The notes: generated by a model from the sequence alone, not told the origin. A DNA stretch of 15,469 nucleotides from Alphaproteobacteria bacterium (GCA_015654715.1 JAATGK010000420.1:1-15469), one strand, 5' to 3'; shown: positions 6,157 through 13,936, numbered from the stretch's first letter. Numbers and translations are program-made.

Positions 6157-7689
6157 CTAGTCGAGCGCTTTGGGCAGTCTGAGTTCGGCCGAGGTGCCGC
6201 CGCCCGGCTCGCTTTCGAGCCTGAGCGCTCCGCCCATCCGCCGCGCCAGCGCCACGACGATGGCGAGCCCCAATCCCGTGCCGGTCGAAACGCCGGTGCG
6301 CGCGAACCGCCGGAACGCGGTCCCGGCCGCCGAGCGTTCGCTCGCCGAGAAGCCGCTGCCGCTGTCGGCCACCGCGACCGAGACGGCGCCTGCATCCTCG
6401 TTGATCGCGACGGTCACGTGCCCTCCTTCCGGCGTGTAGGTGAGGGCATTGCAGAGAAGATTGGTCACGATACGGCGCACGGCCAAGGGATCGGCGAGCA
6501 CCGGCGAAGCCGCCGTCGGCCGCATGGAAAGATCGATCCTACGCGAGAAGGCGCGGCCGCCGTTTTCCATGACGCAGGCTCCTACGACTTCGGTAATGTC
6601 GAAATGCACCGGTTTCAGCGGATAGCGTCCGGCCTCGATGTCGGCGAATTCGAGGATGTCGCCCACCTTGGTATGCAGGCTCCGTCCCGCCATGCCGATG
6701 TCGCGCGCATATTCGACATATTTCTTGTGCCCGACCGGCCCGTAGAAGCCGCGCTCGATCACTTCGGCAAAACCGATGACGGCGTTCAGCGGCGTGCGCA
6801 GTTCATGGCTCATATGGGCGACGAATTCGCTCTTGGAGCGCTGCGCCTCGACCGCTTGGCGTTCGGCATTGGCCAGCCGCACCAGCAGTCGTGCTTCGGC
6901 TGGACGGGTCGAGCGCAAAGCGCGGATCGCTTCGCTGCTTTTGGCCCGGCGTTCGAATTCACGCACGAACACGGTGGCGAGCCAGGCCCCCACCAGCGCG
7001 GGGCCAAAGATCACGAACAGATAGAGCGGCAGCGAGCCGTACCAGGCGCGTAGTCCGTCCGGGTCTTGCGCCGACGCCCGCACTTCCACCGGCCAAGACG
7101 GCACCGGGGCGGTGATGGCGTGACCGGTGATCGGCGTTCCGGCGATATTGGCTCCCCCCGGCACTGCGATCTCGAGGTTGTTCAGGACAGACGCCGGCAC
7201 CAGCGGGTTGAAACTGACGGCGATGATGTCGATGCCATCACGAAAGACGATGACGGTCGTGCCGTGTCCGCTAATCACCGCCGGATGGTCGATGGCGAAC
7301 CCGGCGAGATTGGCCATCGGGATAGCGTCGCCGATCGCCGCCGAGACCTTGCCGAGTGCATCGGATACCACGATACCGTGCACGTCCGGCGGCAGCGAGA
7401 AAATCTCACCGGTGGCGAACTGGCGGCCAACCTTCTTCTGGCGCGCCAGGGTTGCGGATACCATCGCGGCAACGTCTTCGGCCCGCTTGGTCTCGAAGAA
7501 GGCGGCCTGGCGGCCCGCATTGGCGGTTTCGAAGCGGAATTGCAGCACGCCGGCCGCGGCGAAGCTGCCGCAGATCACGATCACGCAGGAAATAACGGTC
7601 AGCCGAATGTTACGCGCGGAAAGCGCGGCGATTTTCGCCAGCACGCCACCAAAAAACGGCGGCCGTATTGCGATGCTCTGCCCCGCCAT
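6157..7689 (-). CDS. Membrane sensor histidine kinase, PleC/DivJ-like HisKA type
   Basis: This is a 510-residue orphan sensor kinase. A first TM segment (about 30-50) and a second (about 221-243) enclose a periplasmic sensing region of about 170 residues with no motif I recognise. A short linker leads to the HisKA domain with the H box SHELRTPLN (phospho-acceptor His295) and the run GFYGPVGHKKYVEYARDI, typical of alphaproteobacterial PdhS-type kinases (PleC, DivJ). The HATPase domain shows the N box NLLCNA (Asn414), the G1 box DSGSGF (Asp442) and the G2 box GTGLGL (470-475), so it should be catalytically active. No response regulator is next to it, so its partner (DivK-like?) must be encoded elsewhere. 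Start ATG 7689 has only a weak GGGG stretch upstream. The promoter region just upstream carries an unusual cluster of GANTC sites. Confidence 0.93.
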   Translation of the reverse strand: MAGQSIAIRPPFFGGVLAKIAALSARNIRLTVISCVIVICGSFAAAGVLQFRFETANAGRQAAFFETKRAEDVAAMVSATLARQKKVGRQFATGEIFSLPPDVHGIVVSDALGKVSAAIGDAIPMANLAGFAIDHPAVISGHGTTVIVFRDGIDIIAVSFNPLVPASVLNNLEIAVPGGANIAGTPITGHAITAPVPSWPVEVRASAQDPDGLRAWYGSLPLYLFVIFGPALVGAWLATVFVREFERRAKSSEAIRALRSTRPAEARLLVRLANAERQAVEAQRSKSEFVAHMSHELRTPLNAVIGFAEVIERGFYGPVGHKKYVEYARDIGMAGRSLHTKVGDILEFADIEAGRYPLKPVHFDITEVVGACVMENGGRAFSRRIDLSMRPTAASPVLADPLAVRRIVTNLLCNALTYTPEGGHVTVAINEDAGAVSVAVADSGSGFSASERSAAGTAFRRFARTGVSTGTGLGLAIVVALARRMGGALRLESEPGGGTSAELRLPKALD

Positions 7690-7715
7690 GAACCCCGTGC
7701 CCTGCGCGGTCCGGT

Positions 7716-7776
7716 GATTCGCGCAGGACAGATTATGAGAATCACTTGACTCCGTGGGAAGAGTCTCAAACGACTC
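7716..7776. promoter_or_regulatory. Cluster of five GANTC (CcrM methylation) sites
   Basis: GATTC 7716-7720, GAATC 7739-7743, GACTC 7748-7752, GAGTC 7761-7765 and GACTC 7772-7776 lie in the gap between pepN and the histidine kinase. GANTC is the target of the alphaproteobacterial cell-cycle methyltransferase CcrM. With equal base frequencies one site per 256 bases is expected, fewer in GC-rich DNA. Sites 4 and 5 also form an inverted pair (GAGTC...GACTC) that could fold as a 5-bp hairpin after the pepN stop. The sites surround and enter the putative kinase promoter, so their methylation state could affect its firing. Confidence 0.6.
7732..7760 (-). promoter_or_regulatory. Putative sigma-70-type promoter of the histidine kinase gene
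   Basis: Read on the minus strand, TTCCCA (7760-7755; 4 of 6 matches to TTGACA) is followed after exactly 17 bases by CATAAT (7737-7732; 5 of 6 matches to TATAAT). The transcript would begin near 7725, about 35 bases before ATG 7689. Two GANTC sites lie in the spacer, two just upstream of the -35 and one just downstream of the -10. Confidence 0.5.
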
Positions 7777-7785
7777 AGCCGGGGG

Positions 7786-10413
7786 TTAAGCCAGCATTTT
7801 CGACACCACTTCGAACATGTTCGACGACAAGCCCGGCGTTTTGAGCGTTGATTCCAATTCGCCGCGCATCAGCGCTTGGCGGGCCGGATCGAACCGCCGC
7901 CAGGTTTCGAAGGCGCCCGCCATGCGCGCGGCGACTTGCGCGTTGATGCCGTCGAGTTGGCGCACGACTTCGCCCACCAGGACATAGCCCGAGCCGTCGG
8001 CGGCGTGGAAGCGGAGCTGGTTGACCGAGAACGCCCCCACCAGCGCCCGCACGCGGTTGGGATTCTTGATGTCGTAATGCGGGTCCTGCATCAGTTCCCG
8101 CACCTTGTCGACCGTATCGGCACGTGGTGAGCTGGCCTGCAAACCCATCCATTTGTCGAGCACCAGCGGGTCGCCCGCGAAGCGCTGGTGGAAATGAATC
8201 AGCGCCTTGTCGCGGTACGACGACACCATGCGCGTCAGTGCCGCCAGCCCTGCGATCATGTCGGTCATGTTGGTCGCGGCCTCAAAGTGCCGTGCGGCCA
8301 GTTCCGCCGCCGCTTCATCGTCGGCTGCCGTCAAAAAGCGCAAGCAGGCGTTGCGCAAGGCGCGCCTACCCGCCGCTTTGGCATCCGCCGAGAACGGACC
8401 GGCTTCCGAAAGCTTACCGTACAAGGCCGCAAACTTTTCGTGGTGCGCCGCGGCGACGGCCTGTACCAGCGCCGTACGCGCGCCATGGATCGCGACGGGA
8501 TCGATTACGTCCATCGCCATCGCAAGTTCGCTTTCGAGCGGCAGCGACAGCATGTTGGCGGCAAATGCCATGTCGTCCGGCGCTTGATCCAGCACCGGCC
8601 CGATGGCGGCAACGTAAAGCGGATCGGGCCCAACGTCTTTAAGTCCGCCCTTGATCATCGCCAGCATCGCTGTGCGCGCCGCAGCTTGGCCCGCTTCCCA
8701 GCGATTGAAGCTGTCGGGGTCGTGCGCCATCAGATGCGTGCGATCAGCCGCGCTTTGCTCGTTCTTGAACACCGCCGGCGCCGAGAACCGCCGCCCGACC
8801 GACAGCAGCGGCGCCTCGGTCACGCCGGTGAAGCGGAAGTGCTGGGTTGCTTCGGTCAGTTCCACGACGCGTTCGTCGGGGCCCGGCGCGTTGTCGCCTT
8901 CGAGGGTCAAGGGCAGGGCGTGGCCCGATTGGCCAACCAAACCAAGGCGCACCGGAATCTGCATGGGCAGCTTTTCCGGTTGGCCCGGCGTCGGCTTGAG
9001 GGATTGGCTGAGAGTCAGCTCAAAGGTCTTGCTCGCGGCGTCGTAGCGGCCTTCCGCCGTAATCACCGGCGTTCCGGCTTGCGCATACCAGCGGCGGAAT
9101 TGCGTCAGATCGCGGCCGGTGGCGTCCTCGAAGCTCTTGACGAAATCTTCCACCGTCGCGGCTTGGCCGTCGTGGCGCGAGAAATAGAGATCGGTGGCTT
9201 TGCGGAAAGCCTCGTCGCCCACCAGCGTCTTCAGCATGCCGATCACTTCGGCGCCTTTTTCGTAGATGGTGGAGGTATAGAAATTGTCGATGGTGATGTA
9301 GCTCTGAGGCTGCACCGGATGCGCCAGCGGTCCCGCATCTTCCTGGAATTGGCGCAGACGCAGCGCCCGCACATCTTCGATGCGCTTCACCGCGTGGGAA
9401 CGCTGATCGGCCGAGAAACTCTGATCGCGGAAAACCGTGAAGCCTTCCTTCAGCGACAATTGGAACCAATCGCGGCAAGTGATGCGGTCGCCCGACCAGT
9501 TGTGGAAGTATTCATGCGCCACCACGCCTTCGATGCGGGCATAGTCGTCGTCGGTCGCGGTTTCGGGCGAGGCCAGAAGAACGCGATGGTTGAAGATATT
9601 AAGACCCTTGTTCTCCATGGCGCCGAAATTGAACGCCGACACCGCCACGATCATGAAAATGTTGAGATCGTATTCGCGCCCGTAAGCCTGTTCGTCCCAC
9701 TTCATCGCGCGCTTGAGGCTGTCCATGGCATAGGCGGCGCGCGGCTCGTTGCCGTGTTCGACGAAAATCTTGAGGTCGACCTTGCGTCCGCTCATCGTCA
9801 CGCGCGAGTCTTCCAGAACGCCAAGATCGCCCGCCACCAGCGCGAACAGGTAACACGGCTTGGGGAACGGATCGTTCCACACCGCGAAATGGCGCCCGTT
9901 GGCGAGATCGCCGTGCTCCATCAGATTGCCGTTCGACAGCAGCACCGGATAGAGATTCTTGTCGGCCTCGATGCGGGTCGTATAGACGGCGAGCACGTCT
10001 GGGCGATCGAGGAAATAGGTGATGCGGCGGAAGCCTTCGGCCTCGCACTGGGTGCAGAACAGGCCCTTCGCGGTGTAGAGCCCCGACAGCCGCGTGTTTG
10101 CCGCCGGTGCGATTTCCGTCACCACGTCGAGCATGAACGTCTCCGGCACTTCGGGGATGATCAGCAGTTCCGGTTCCAGCGTGTATTGGCCTGCCGTCAA
10201 GGGATGGCCGTCGATCGCCACCGAGACGAGCTTCAGCGCTTCGCCGTTGAGCACCAGCGGCGCCTTTGCCGCGCCGGTTCGCACCACTCGCATGCGGGCG
10301 GCGACGCGGGTCGCCTGCGGGTCCAGGCTGAAGTCGAGCGCGATCTCCGAGACCTTATAGTCGGGAGCACGATAGTCCTTGAGGTGAATGGCGTGAGGCT
10401 CGTCGGTGCGCAT
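7786..10413 (-). CDS. pepN: Aminopeptidase N (M1 family zinc metallopeptidase)
   Basis: This broad-specificity cytoplasmic aminopeptidase removes N-terminal residues from peptides late in protein turnover. The 875-residue length matches proteobacterial PepN (about 870). It has the substrate-binding TQCEAEGFR segment, the exopeptidase motif GAMEN (264-268), the zinc site HEYFH (300-304) and the third ligand in KEGFTVF (Glu323), all at nearly the same positions as in the E. coli enzyme. The C-terminal helical domain is complete. ATG 10413 is chosen because AAAAGGG lies 8 bases upstream. ATG 10443 (885 aa) has no ribosome binding site and would add a basic leader not expected in PepN. It lies downstream of the M48 protease gene in the same direction, separated by 245 bases with a repeat element, so it probably has its own promoter. 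Confidence 0.97.
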   Translation of the reverse strand: MRTDEPHAIHLKDYRAPDYKVSEIALDFSLDPQATRVAARMRVVRTGAAKAPLVLNGEALKLVSVAIDGHPLTAGQYTLEPELLIIPEVPETFMLDVVTEIAPAANTRLSGLYTAKGLFCTQCEAEGFRRITYFLDRPDVLAVYTTRIEADKNLYPVLLSNGNLMEHGDLANGRHFAVWNDPFPKPCYLFALVAGDLGVLEDSRVTMSGRKVDLKIFVEHGNEPRAAYAMDSLKRAMKWDEQAYGREYDLNIFMIVAVSAFNFGAMENKGLNIFNHRVLLASPETATDDDYARIEGVVAHEYFHNWSGDRITCRDWFQLSLKEGFTVFRDQSFSADQRSHAVKRIEDVRALRLRQFQEDAGPLAHPVQPQSYITIDNFYTSTIYEKGAEVIGMLKTLVGDEAFRKATDLYFSRHDGQAATVEDFVKSFEDATGRDLTQFRRWYAQAGTPVITAEGRYDAASKTFELTLSQSLKPTPGQPEKLPMQIPVRLGLVGQSGHALPLTLEGDNAPGPDERVVELTEATQHFRFTGVTEAPLLSVGRRFSAPAVFKNEQSAADRTHLMAHDPDSFNRWEAGQAAARTAMLAMIKGGLKDVGPDPLYVAAIGPVLDQAPDDMAFAANMLSLPLESELAMAMDVIDPVAIHGARTALVQAVAAAHHEKFAALYGKLSEAGPFSADAKAAGRRALRNACLRFLTAADDEAAAELAARHFEAATNMTDMIAGLAALTRMVSSYRDKALIHFHQRFAGDPLVLDKWMGLQASSPRADTVDKVRELMQDPHYDIKNPNRVRALVGAFSVNQLRFHAADGSGYVLVGEVVRQLDGINAQVAARMAGAFETWRRFDPARQALMRGELESTLKTPGLSSNMFEVVSKMLA

Positions 10414-10422
10414 GCTGAAAAC

Positions 10423-10436
10423 CCTTTTCGAAAAGG
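10423..10436. promoter_or_regulatory. Perfect 14-bp palindrome covering the pepN ribosome binding site
   Basis: CCTTTTCGAAAAGG is its own reverse complement. On the minus strand its right half is the AAAAGG of the pepN Shine-Dalgarno sequence. In RNA it could fold as a 5-bp stem with a UCGA loop that hides the ribosome binding site; as DNA it could be a dimeric repressor site. Either role is inferred. Confidence 0.3.
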
Positions 10437-10504
10437 CGCGCATGTATAGCGGAAGTGAGGCGGCTGTGCTTCAGATTTTTGTAGATGGCCAAGGAAACAA
10501 AAAT

Positions 10505-10649
10505 TTGTCATCCCGGGCGCGCCATGGAGACGGTGTCCTCTGGCATTTGGGCGCGACCCGGGACCCTCCGGGAAATTTAACTCGCGTTGGGGTGGGTCCT
10601 AGCTCTGCGCGCTCGTCGCTCTGCGCCGGTTACTGGGCCGGAATGACAA
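10505..10649. repeat. Intergenic inverted-repeat element (REP-like, about 145 bp)
   Basis: TTGTCATCCCGG at 10505-10516 is answered by CCGGAATGACAA at 10638-10649, a 12-bp terminal inverted repeat with one mismatch. Inside, CCCGGGCGCGCC (10512-10523) and GCGCGACCCGGGACCC (about 10551-10565) repeat the same CG-rich words. TGTCATCCCGGG...GGAATGACA units are, from general knowledge, common intergenic repeats in alphaproteobacterial genomes. It has no open reading frame and ends 9 bases from the stop of the M48 gene, so it fills most of the gap between the M48 gene and pepN and could act as a terminator or mRNA stabiliser. Confidence 0.55.
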
Positions 10650-10658
10650 GCGGCTGCT

Positions 10659-11675
10659 CTACCGCCCGCTGCGGTAAAGCGCGGCCCGGAAGGCGGTATC
10701 GGGGTGGTCGCCCAGCCAACTGCCGCCGCAAGGACGATCACCACAGCGCTCGCGATCCATCCGCTCGAGCAGTCCGGCCATGACGGCGGGATTAATCCCC
10801 AATTTTCGTAAGGTTGTGAGCGCCGAGCGGTCGGCTTCGGTCTCGAATTCGCGGCTATAGGCCGATTGCACCAGCACGCCGGGCAGAATCACCGCCATCT
10901 GGCCGATCTGCGAGATGTCGCCGGTCACAACGACGATCAGCGCCGGCACCAGCGAAGCCTCGTAGACGCGCTGCAAGCCATGCGCGAGACGCACATGCGC
11001 CATCTCATGAGCGAAGACGCCGGCGAGTTCTTCCGGCTTCGCCATCTGCCACATCGCATCGGTCATCACGATGCGCCCGTCGGGCAGGGCGAAGGCATTG
11101 GCACCGAGCCGCGAGCGGAACAGCAGCCGGCAAACATGCGGCGCGCAAGCACCGGTCTTGGCGACCTGCTCAAAAATCCGCATGGCTTTGGCTTGGTCCG
11201 CTTCGGAGATTTCGGTGGCTTGGATATAATGGCTGTCAAGCACGGTCATGGTCTGATCGGAAACCGCCGCCGCCATCCAATCCGGCGTCTTCATGGCAAG
11301 CTGGAACGCCAAGGCCGGAATGCCCCAGACGACGAACGCGCCTACTGCAGCGGAGGCGAGGATGATCGAGACAACGATCGCCCGCCACGACCGCTCGAGC
11401 CGGTCCATCCAGCCGCCGCTGACGAGATGGCGCGCGATGCCGATGAGTTCGTCAACGCCGTCGTTATCGAGGGTCTCGAAGCATGCTCCGTCCGGCAGCA
11501 TCAGCTTGCGCGGCAGATCCGCGAGACGCGGCGTGATCTTCACCTGGCGCAGTGGCGCTTCGGCGAGACTTCCGCCGTCCTCGCCGGTGATCTTGAGGAT
11601 GCGCTTGTCGTCGACGCTGGCGCGCGCCGGCACGAATCGAGCGGAATTGGCGAAGAAGTAGCGCCCCACAATCAT
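10659..11675 (-). CDS. M48 family membrane metalloprotease
   Basis: The 338-residue zinc protease is related to HtpX/Ste24/BepA-type M48 peptidases. The zinc motif HEMAH (223-227) and the downstream ExxxD in SREFETEADR (Glu278, Asp282) give all expected ligands. The N-terminal 90 residues form a small cytosolic domain, one TM segment lies at about 99-124, and a hydrophobic stretch at about 241-270 lies between the two zinc motifs, as in membrane M48 enzymes. The C-terminal Cys310/Cys316 pair could form a disulfide. The gene begins 2 bases after the DUF898 stop with no clear ribosome binding site of its own, so translation is probably coupled. An open frame continues far upstream of ATG 11675 but overlaps the DUF898 gene and is not coding. 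DUF898 and M48 genes are often paired, suggesting a joint membrane-quality role; the substrate is unknown. Confidence 0.9.
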   Translation of the reverse strand: MIVGRYFFANSARFVPARASVDDKRILKITGEDGGSLAEAPLRQVKITPRLADLPRKLMLPDGACFETLDNDGVDELIGIARHLVSGGWMDRLERSWRAIVVSIILASAAVGAFVVWGIPALAFQLAMKTPDWMAAAVSDQTMTVLDSHYIQATEISEADQAKAMRIFEQVAKTGACAPHVCRLLFRSRLGANAFALPDGRIVMTDAMWQMAKPEELAGVFAHEMAHVRLAHGLQRVYEASLVPALIVVVTGDISQIGQMAVILPGVLVQSAYSREFETEADRSALTTLRKLGINPAVMAGLLERMDRERCGDRPCGGSWLGDHPDTAFRAALYRSGR

Positions 11676-11677
11676 AG

Positions 11678-12742
11678 TTACAAACCGAAGTCGAACGAGA
11701 ACACGCTGCCGATTTCCTCGCCGACCGCGCTTTGGCTGTCGAACACCTCCGAGACATAGCTGTCGACGTCGCCGCTGGCGACCAGCGTCAGTTTGCTCAT
11801 TTGATAGCGTGCCAGCCGCACCTTGGCCCAGGGGTAATAGAAACCGAGGGTGACGAGGCACAAAGCCACGTTGGAGATGACGATCCCGGTCACCTTTAGC
11901 GGGTCCATCTTCGATTCCAGCCGGTGCTTGTCGTCGAACAGCGTACCCGAGGCCGTGAGGTTGACGATCATGGTATGGATCGCCGGCGCGATCAAAAGGA
12001 ATGGCAGGTAGAACATCGCGATCACGATATATCCCACCGCCGCCGGCGGCACGTTCGCGAAGGGGGTGCCATGGCTCTGTTGCAGAACGGCCATCGCCGC
12101 GAAACCGAGTCCCAACAACACCGCCAAAATAAATCCGTAGACGCCGAGCCCGATGGCGAAGATGGCGTACATTCGCCAGGTGGGGAACTTGGTCTCGAAA
12201 TAACGTCCGCCGAATGTGTGGTTGTTGATGTAGAAATAGTCCTTTTGGCGCTGTGCGAACGGCCACAGGATGAGCGCCGTGATCAGGCCGAGAAACGGCC
12301 ACAGCACGATCGCCATGAACGCTTCGGTGTCGGTGGCGGTGAAGTTGAAGCGCAGGTTGCGATAGGAGGTGTTGCGGGCGTTGAAGCGGATCGACGAATT
12401 CGCCAGCCACGGCAGGAGCCAGGCACCGGCCAGATACCACAGCACCTTGATCGCGGGATGGAAGTGCGTGCTAAGGGTGTAGGCCAGAAGCAGTGCCAGT
12501 GCGATGGCGCGGCCGATCAGGATTCTGTAGCCCGAGGCATGATAATCGAAGGCGTGTCCGGCGACCCAGGTTGAGCCGTTGAAGTAACGCCGCGTGCGCA
12601 CCTTGGCCCAGGCGCTGAAGATGCCGACGGTCACGATGGTCAGCGCCAGATTGACGATCCAAATGCCGAAATAGGCCGAACCGGTGCCGCGAAATTCGAA
12701 CGGATAAAGCGTCGGCGCCGCGGCGGTCCCCGCTTGCGACAT
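11678..12742 (-). CDS. DUF898 (YjgN-like) polytopic inner-membrane protein
   Basis: The 354-residue membrane protein has a clear internal duplication. VTVGIFSAWAKVRTRRYF (about 37-54) recurs as VTLGFYYPWAKVRLARYQ (about 297-314); the 'T.G.y.PWAk.R..rY' signature identifies the DUF898/YjgN family. Between the repeats there are about six hydrophobic stretches. The biochemical function of the family is not established. GGGGGG (12749-12754, minus strand) lies about 6 bases before ATG 12742. The gene is followed with 2 bases between them by the M48 protease, so the two very likely act together. No convincing promoter is visible in the 130-base gap upstream. Confidence 0.9.
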   Translation of the reverse strand: MSQAGTAAAPTLYPFEFRGTGSAYFGIWIVNLALTIVTVGIFSAWAKVRTRRYFNGSTWVAGHAFDYHASGYRILIGRAIALALLLAYTLSTHFHPAIKVLWYLAGAWLLPWLANSSIRFNARNTSYRNLRFNFTATDTEAFMAIVLWPFLGLITALILWPFAQRQKDYFYINNHTFGGRYFETKFPTWRMYAIFAIGLGVYGFILAVLLGLGFAAMAVLQQSHGTPFANVPPAAVGYIVIAMFYLPFLLIAPAIHTMIVNLTASGTLFDDKHRLESKMDPLKVTGIVISNVALCLVTLGFYYPWAKVRLARYQMSKLTLVASGDVDSYVSEVFDSQSAVGEEIGSVFSFDFGL

Positions 12743-12872
12743 GAACGATCCCCCCTGACCCCGGCTTCAGTCTGCCGCAGAATCGGGGCGCATACCACCC
12801 GCGCGCACGTTCCGATTGTCACGGGCAGCGAGGGCCCGGCCGGTACGTTTTTTTCTTAATGGGATGAATGTC

Positions 12873-13385
12873 TTATCCGAACGGATGCGACATGTAGGAA
12901 CTGAACGTCAAAACATGGTCGACGGAGTTTTCGTCGTGACCGAGCGGCAGCAGCAGGTTTTCGCAGTCGGTGAAATTCACCCGCGCCACATCGCGCCCGA
13001 CCTTACCACGCAAGCCGAGCGGTTCGCCGCTCTCTACGACTTTGCGCAAGTTTGGGATCACGAAGATATCGAAGCCGGGCTCGTCATAGGCGAGATCGCT
13101 GAGGCGGCGGTTCTGCAGCGGCACGCCGTAGCTCATCACGATCACGTCGCCGACGATGCGGTAAATGAAATCGTCGCCTTCGACCTTGATCAGGGAGATG
13201 TAGCGCAGCGAGGTGGCAATTTCCCGCGGCCGGATGTCGTCGCGCGACGGAAACCGGCGGCTCCCGCATTTGCTCAGCCAGTAATGGTACCCCGATCGCA
13301 GTACTTCGCTGGTGAAGCTGTCGAACGCAATCTGGTTGAACGCCGAATTATCGGGAATGTACTTCGTGAACGTATGAAGTGACAT
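12873..13385 (-). CDS. PAS domain protein (PAS_5 type, alphaproteobacterial)
   Basis: The 170-residue cytosolic protein resembles the alphaproteobacterial PAS_5 family: YWLSKCGSRRFPSRDDIRP (35-53) matches the family opening 'yW...rg.r..PsR.di.P', followed by LRYISLIKVEGDDFIYRIVGD (60-80). No output domain is attached, so it probably signals through a partner or binds a small ligand. Start ATG 13385 is preceded at 2 bases by eight G and then AAAG on the minus strand, giving a strong but unusually homopolymeric ribosome binding site. A longer frame reaching 13880 overlaps the upstream gene and is not used. It lies 20 bases after the unknown gene upstream and is probably cotranscribed with it. 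Confidence 0.8.
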   Translation of the reverse strand: MSLHTFTKYIPDNSAFNQIAFDSFTSEVLRSGYHYWLSKCGSRRFPSRDDIRPREIATSLRYISLIKVEGDDFIYRIVGDVIVMSYGVPLQNRRLSDLAYDEPGFDIFVIPNLRKVVESGEPLGLRGKVGRDVARVNFTDCENLLLPLGHDENSVDHVLTFSSYMSHPFG

Positions 13386-13405
13386 ATCCCCCCCCTTTCT
13401 ACGTC

Positions 13406-13936
13406 TCAGGTACCCATTTCGATCTTCGTCAGCACGTCCTGGGCATCGTGAGCGACTTCGGCGAGTTCGGTCGGCATGTCCTCGCCCGATTTTCGGGCCC
13501 AACTGACAAGCGCCCGGGCGATCCGTTCCAGCGCCGGCGCGCTGGCGATCAGCCGCGCCTGCCGTTCGATGCGGTTCGGATCGAGATCGTATTCGGCGAC
13601 CGGCACGCGCCAGCCGCCCCAATCCTGTTCGCCAGTGACGATCACCGGATACGTGCCCGGCACCGGATGGCGCGAGCAGTCTTCGGTCGGTTGCCATTTG
13701 TTGCGGGCACGGGTGACGCGCCAGCGTTCGCTTTGGCTCTGCAGTTTCTCCGGGATCGGTTCTTCTTGCTGAAGTTCTTCGGCGGTGAATTCGCGCCCCA
13801 GCCCACAGTCGTAAAAAACGCGAATAGGTTCGTCGAGACCCTTGGTCCAATGCGGCACCACATGCTCGACCAGCGCCCATGTCCCTACGGGTTTGACGTA
13901 GACGCGCTGATTTTTGTGGAACTGTGCCTTGGCCAT
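13406..13936 (-). CDS. Conserved hypothetical protein
   Basis: I cannot assign a function. The 176-residue product is soluble, with no signal peptide or TM segment. The N-terminal half (about 5-56) looks like a compact beta-rich domain: a basic start, then RVYVKPVGTWALVEHVVP and IRVFYDCGLGREFTAEEL. It could bind nucleic acid or another protein. The C-terminal part (about 122-173) is helical and includes RLIASAPALERIARAL, which resembles the 'a.LIAaAPeLL.aL' helix common in small phage and prophage proteins; nothing else nearby looks like phage. ATG 13936 is chosen for GGAGAA about 8 bases upstream; an upstream ATG at 13972 lacks such a site. It is followed after 20 bases by the PAS gene. Confidence 0.75.
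   Translation of the reverse strand: MAKAQFHKNQRVYVKPVGTWALVEHVVPHWTKGLDEPIRVFYDCGLGREFTAEELQQEEPIPEKLQSQSERWRVTRARNKWQPTEDCSRHPVPGTYPVIVTGEQDWGGWRVPVAEYDLDPNRIERQARLIASAPALERIARALVSWARKSGEDMPTELAEVAHDAQDVLTKIEMGT

Noticed and set aside
8188..10449. A 753-codon open frame on the plus strand across the pepN locus
   Set aside because: It is the antisense shadow of pepN, which has every M1-family motif. The plus-strand product is Arg/His/Gln-rich and low in motif content, as expected from GC-rich antisense frames.
11676..12440. A long upstream extension of the M48 reading frame (255 extra codons)
   Set aside because: It overlaps the DUF898 gene in another frame, and the extension has no membrane or domain features. 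ATG 11675, 2 bases after the DUF898 stop, gives a normal M48 protein.
12828..12860. GC-rich block followed by a run of seven T (gagggcccggccggtacg then T) as a plus-strand terminator
   Set aside because: The GC block can form only very tight, loop-less palindromes, and no plus-strand gene precedes it. On the minus strand the T run becomes an A run before the GC block.
13386..13880. N-terminal extension of the PAS gene to 335 residues
   Set aside because: It lies on top of the unknown gene at 13406-13936, which has its own good ribosome binding site. ATG 13385 has a strong purine tract directly upstream.
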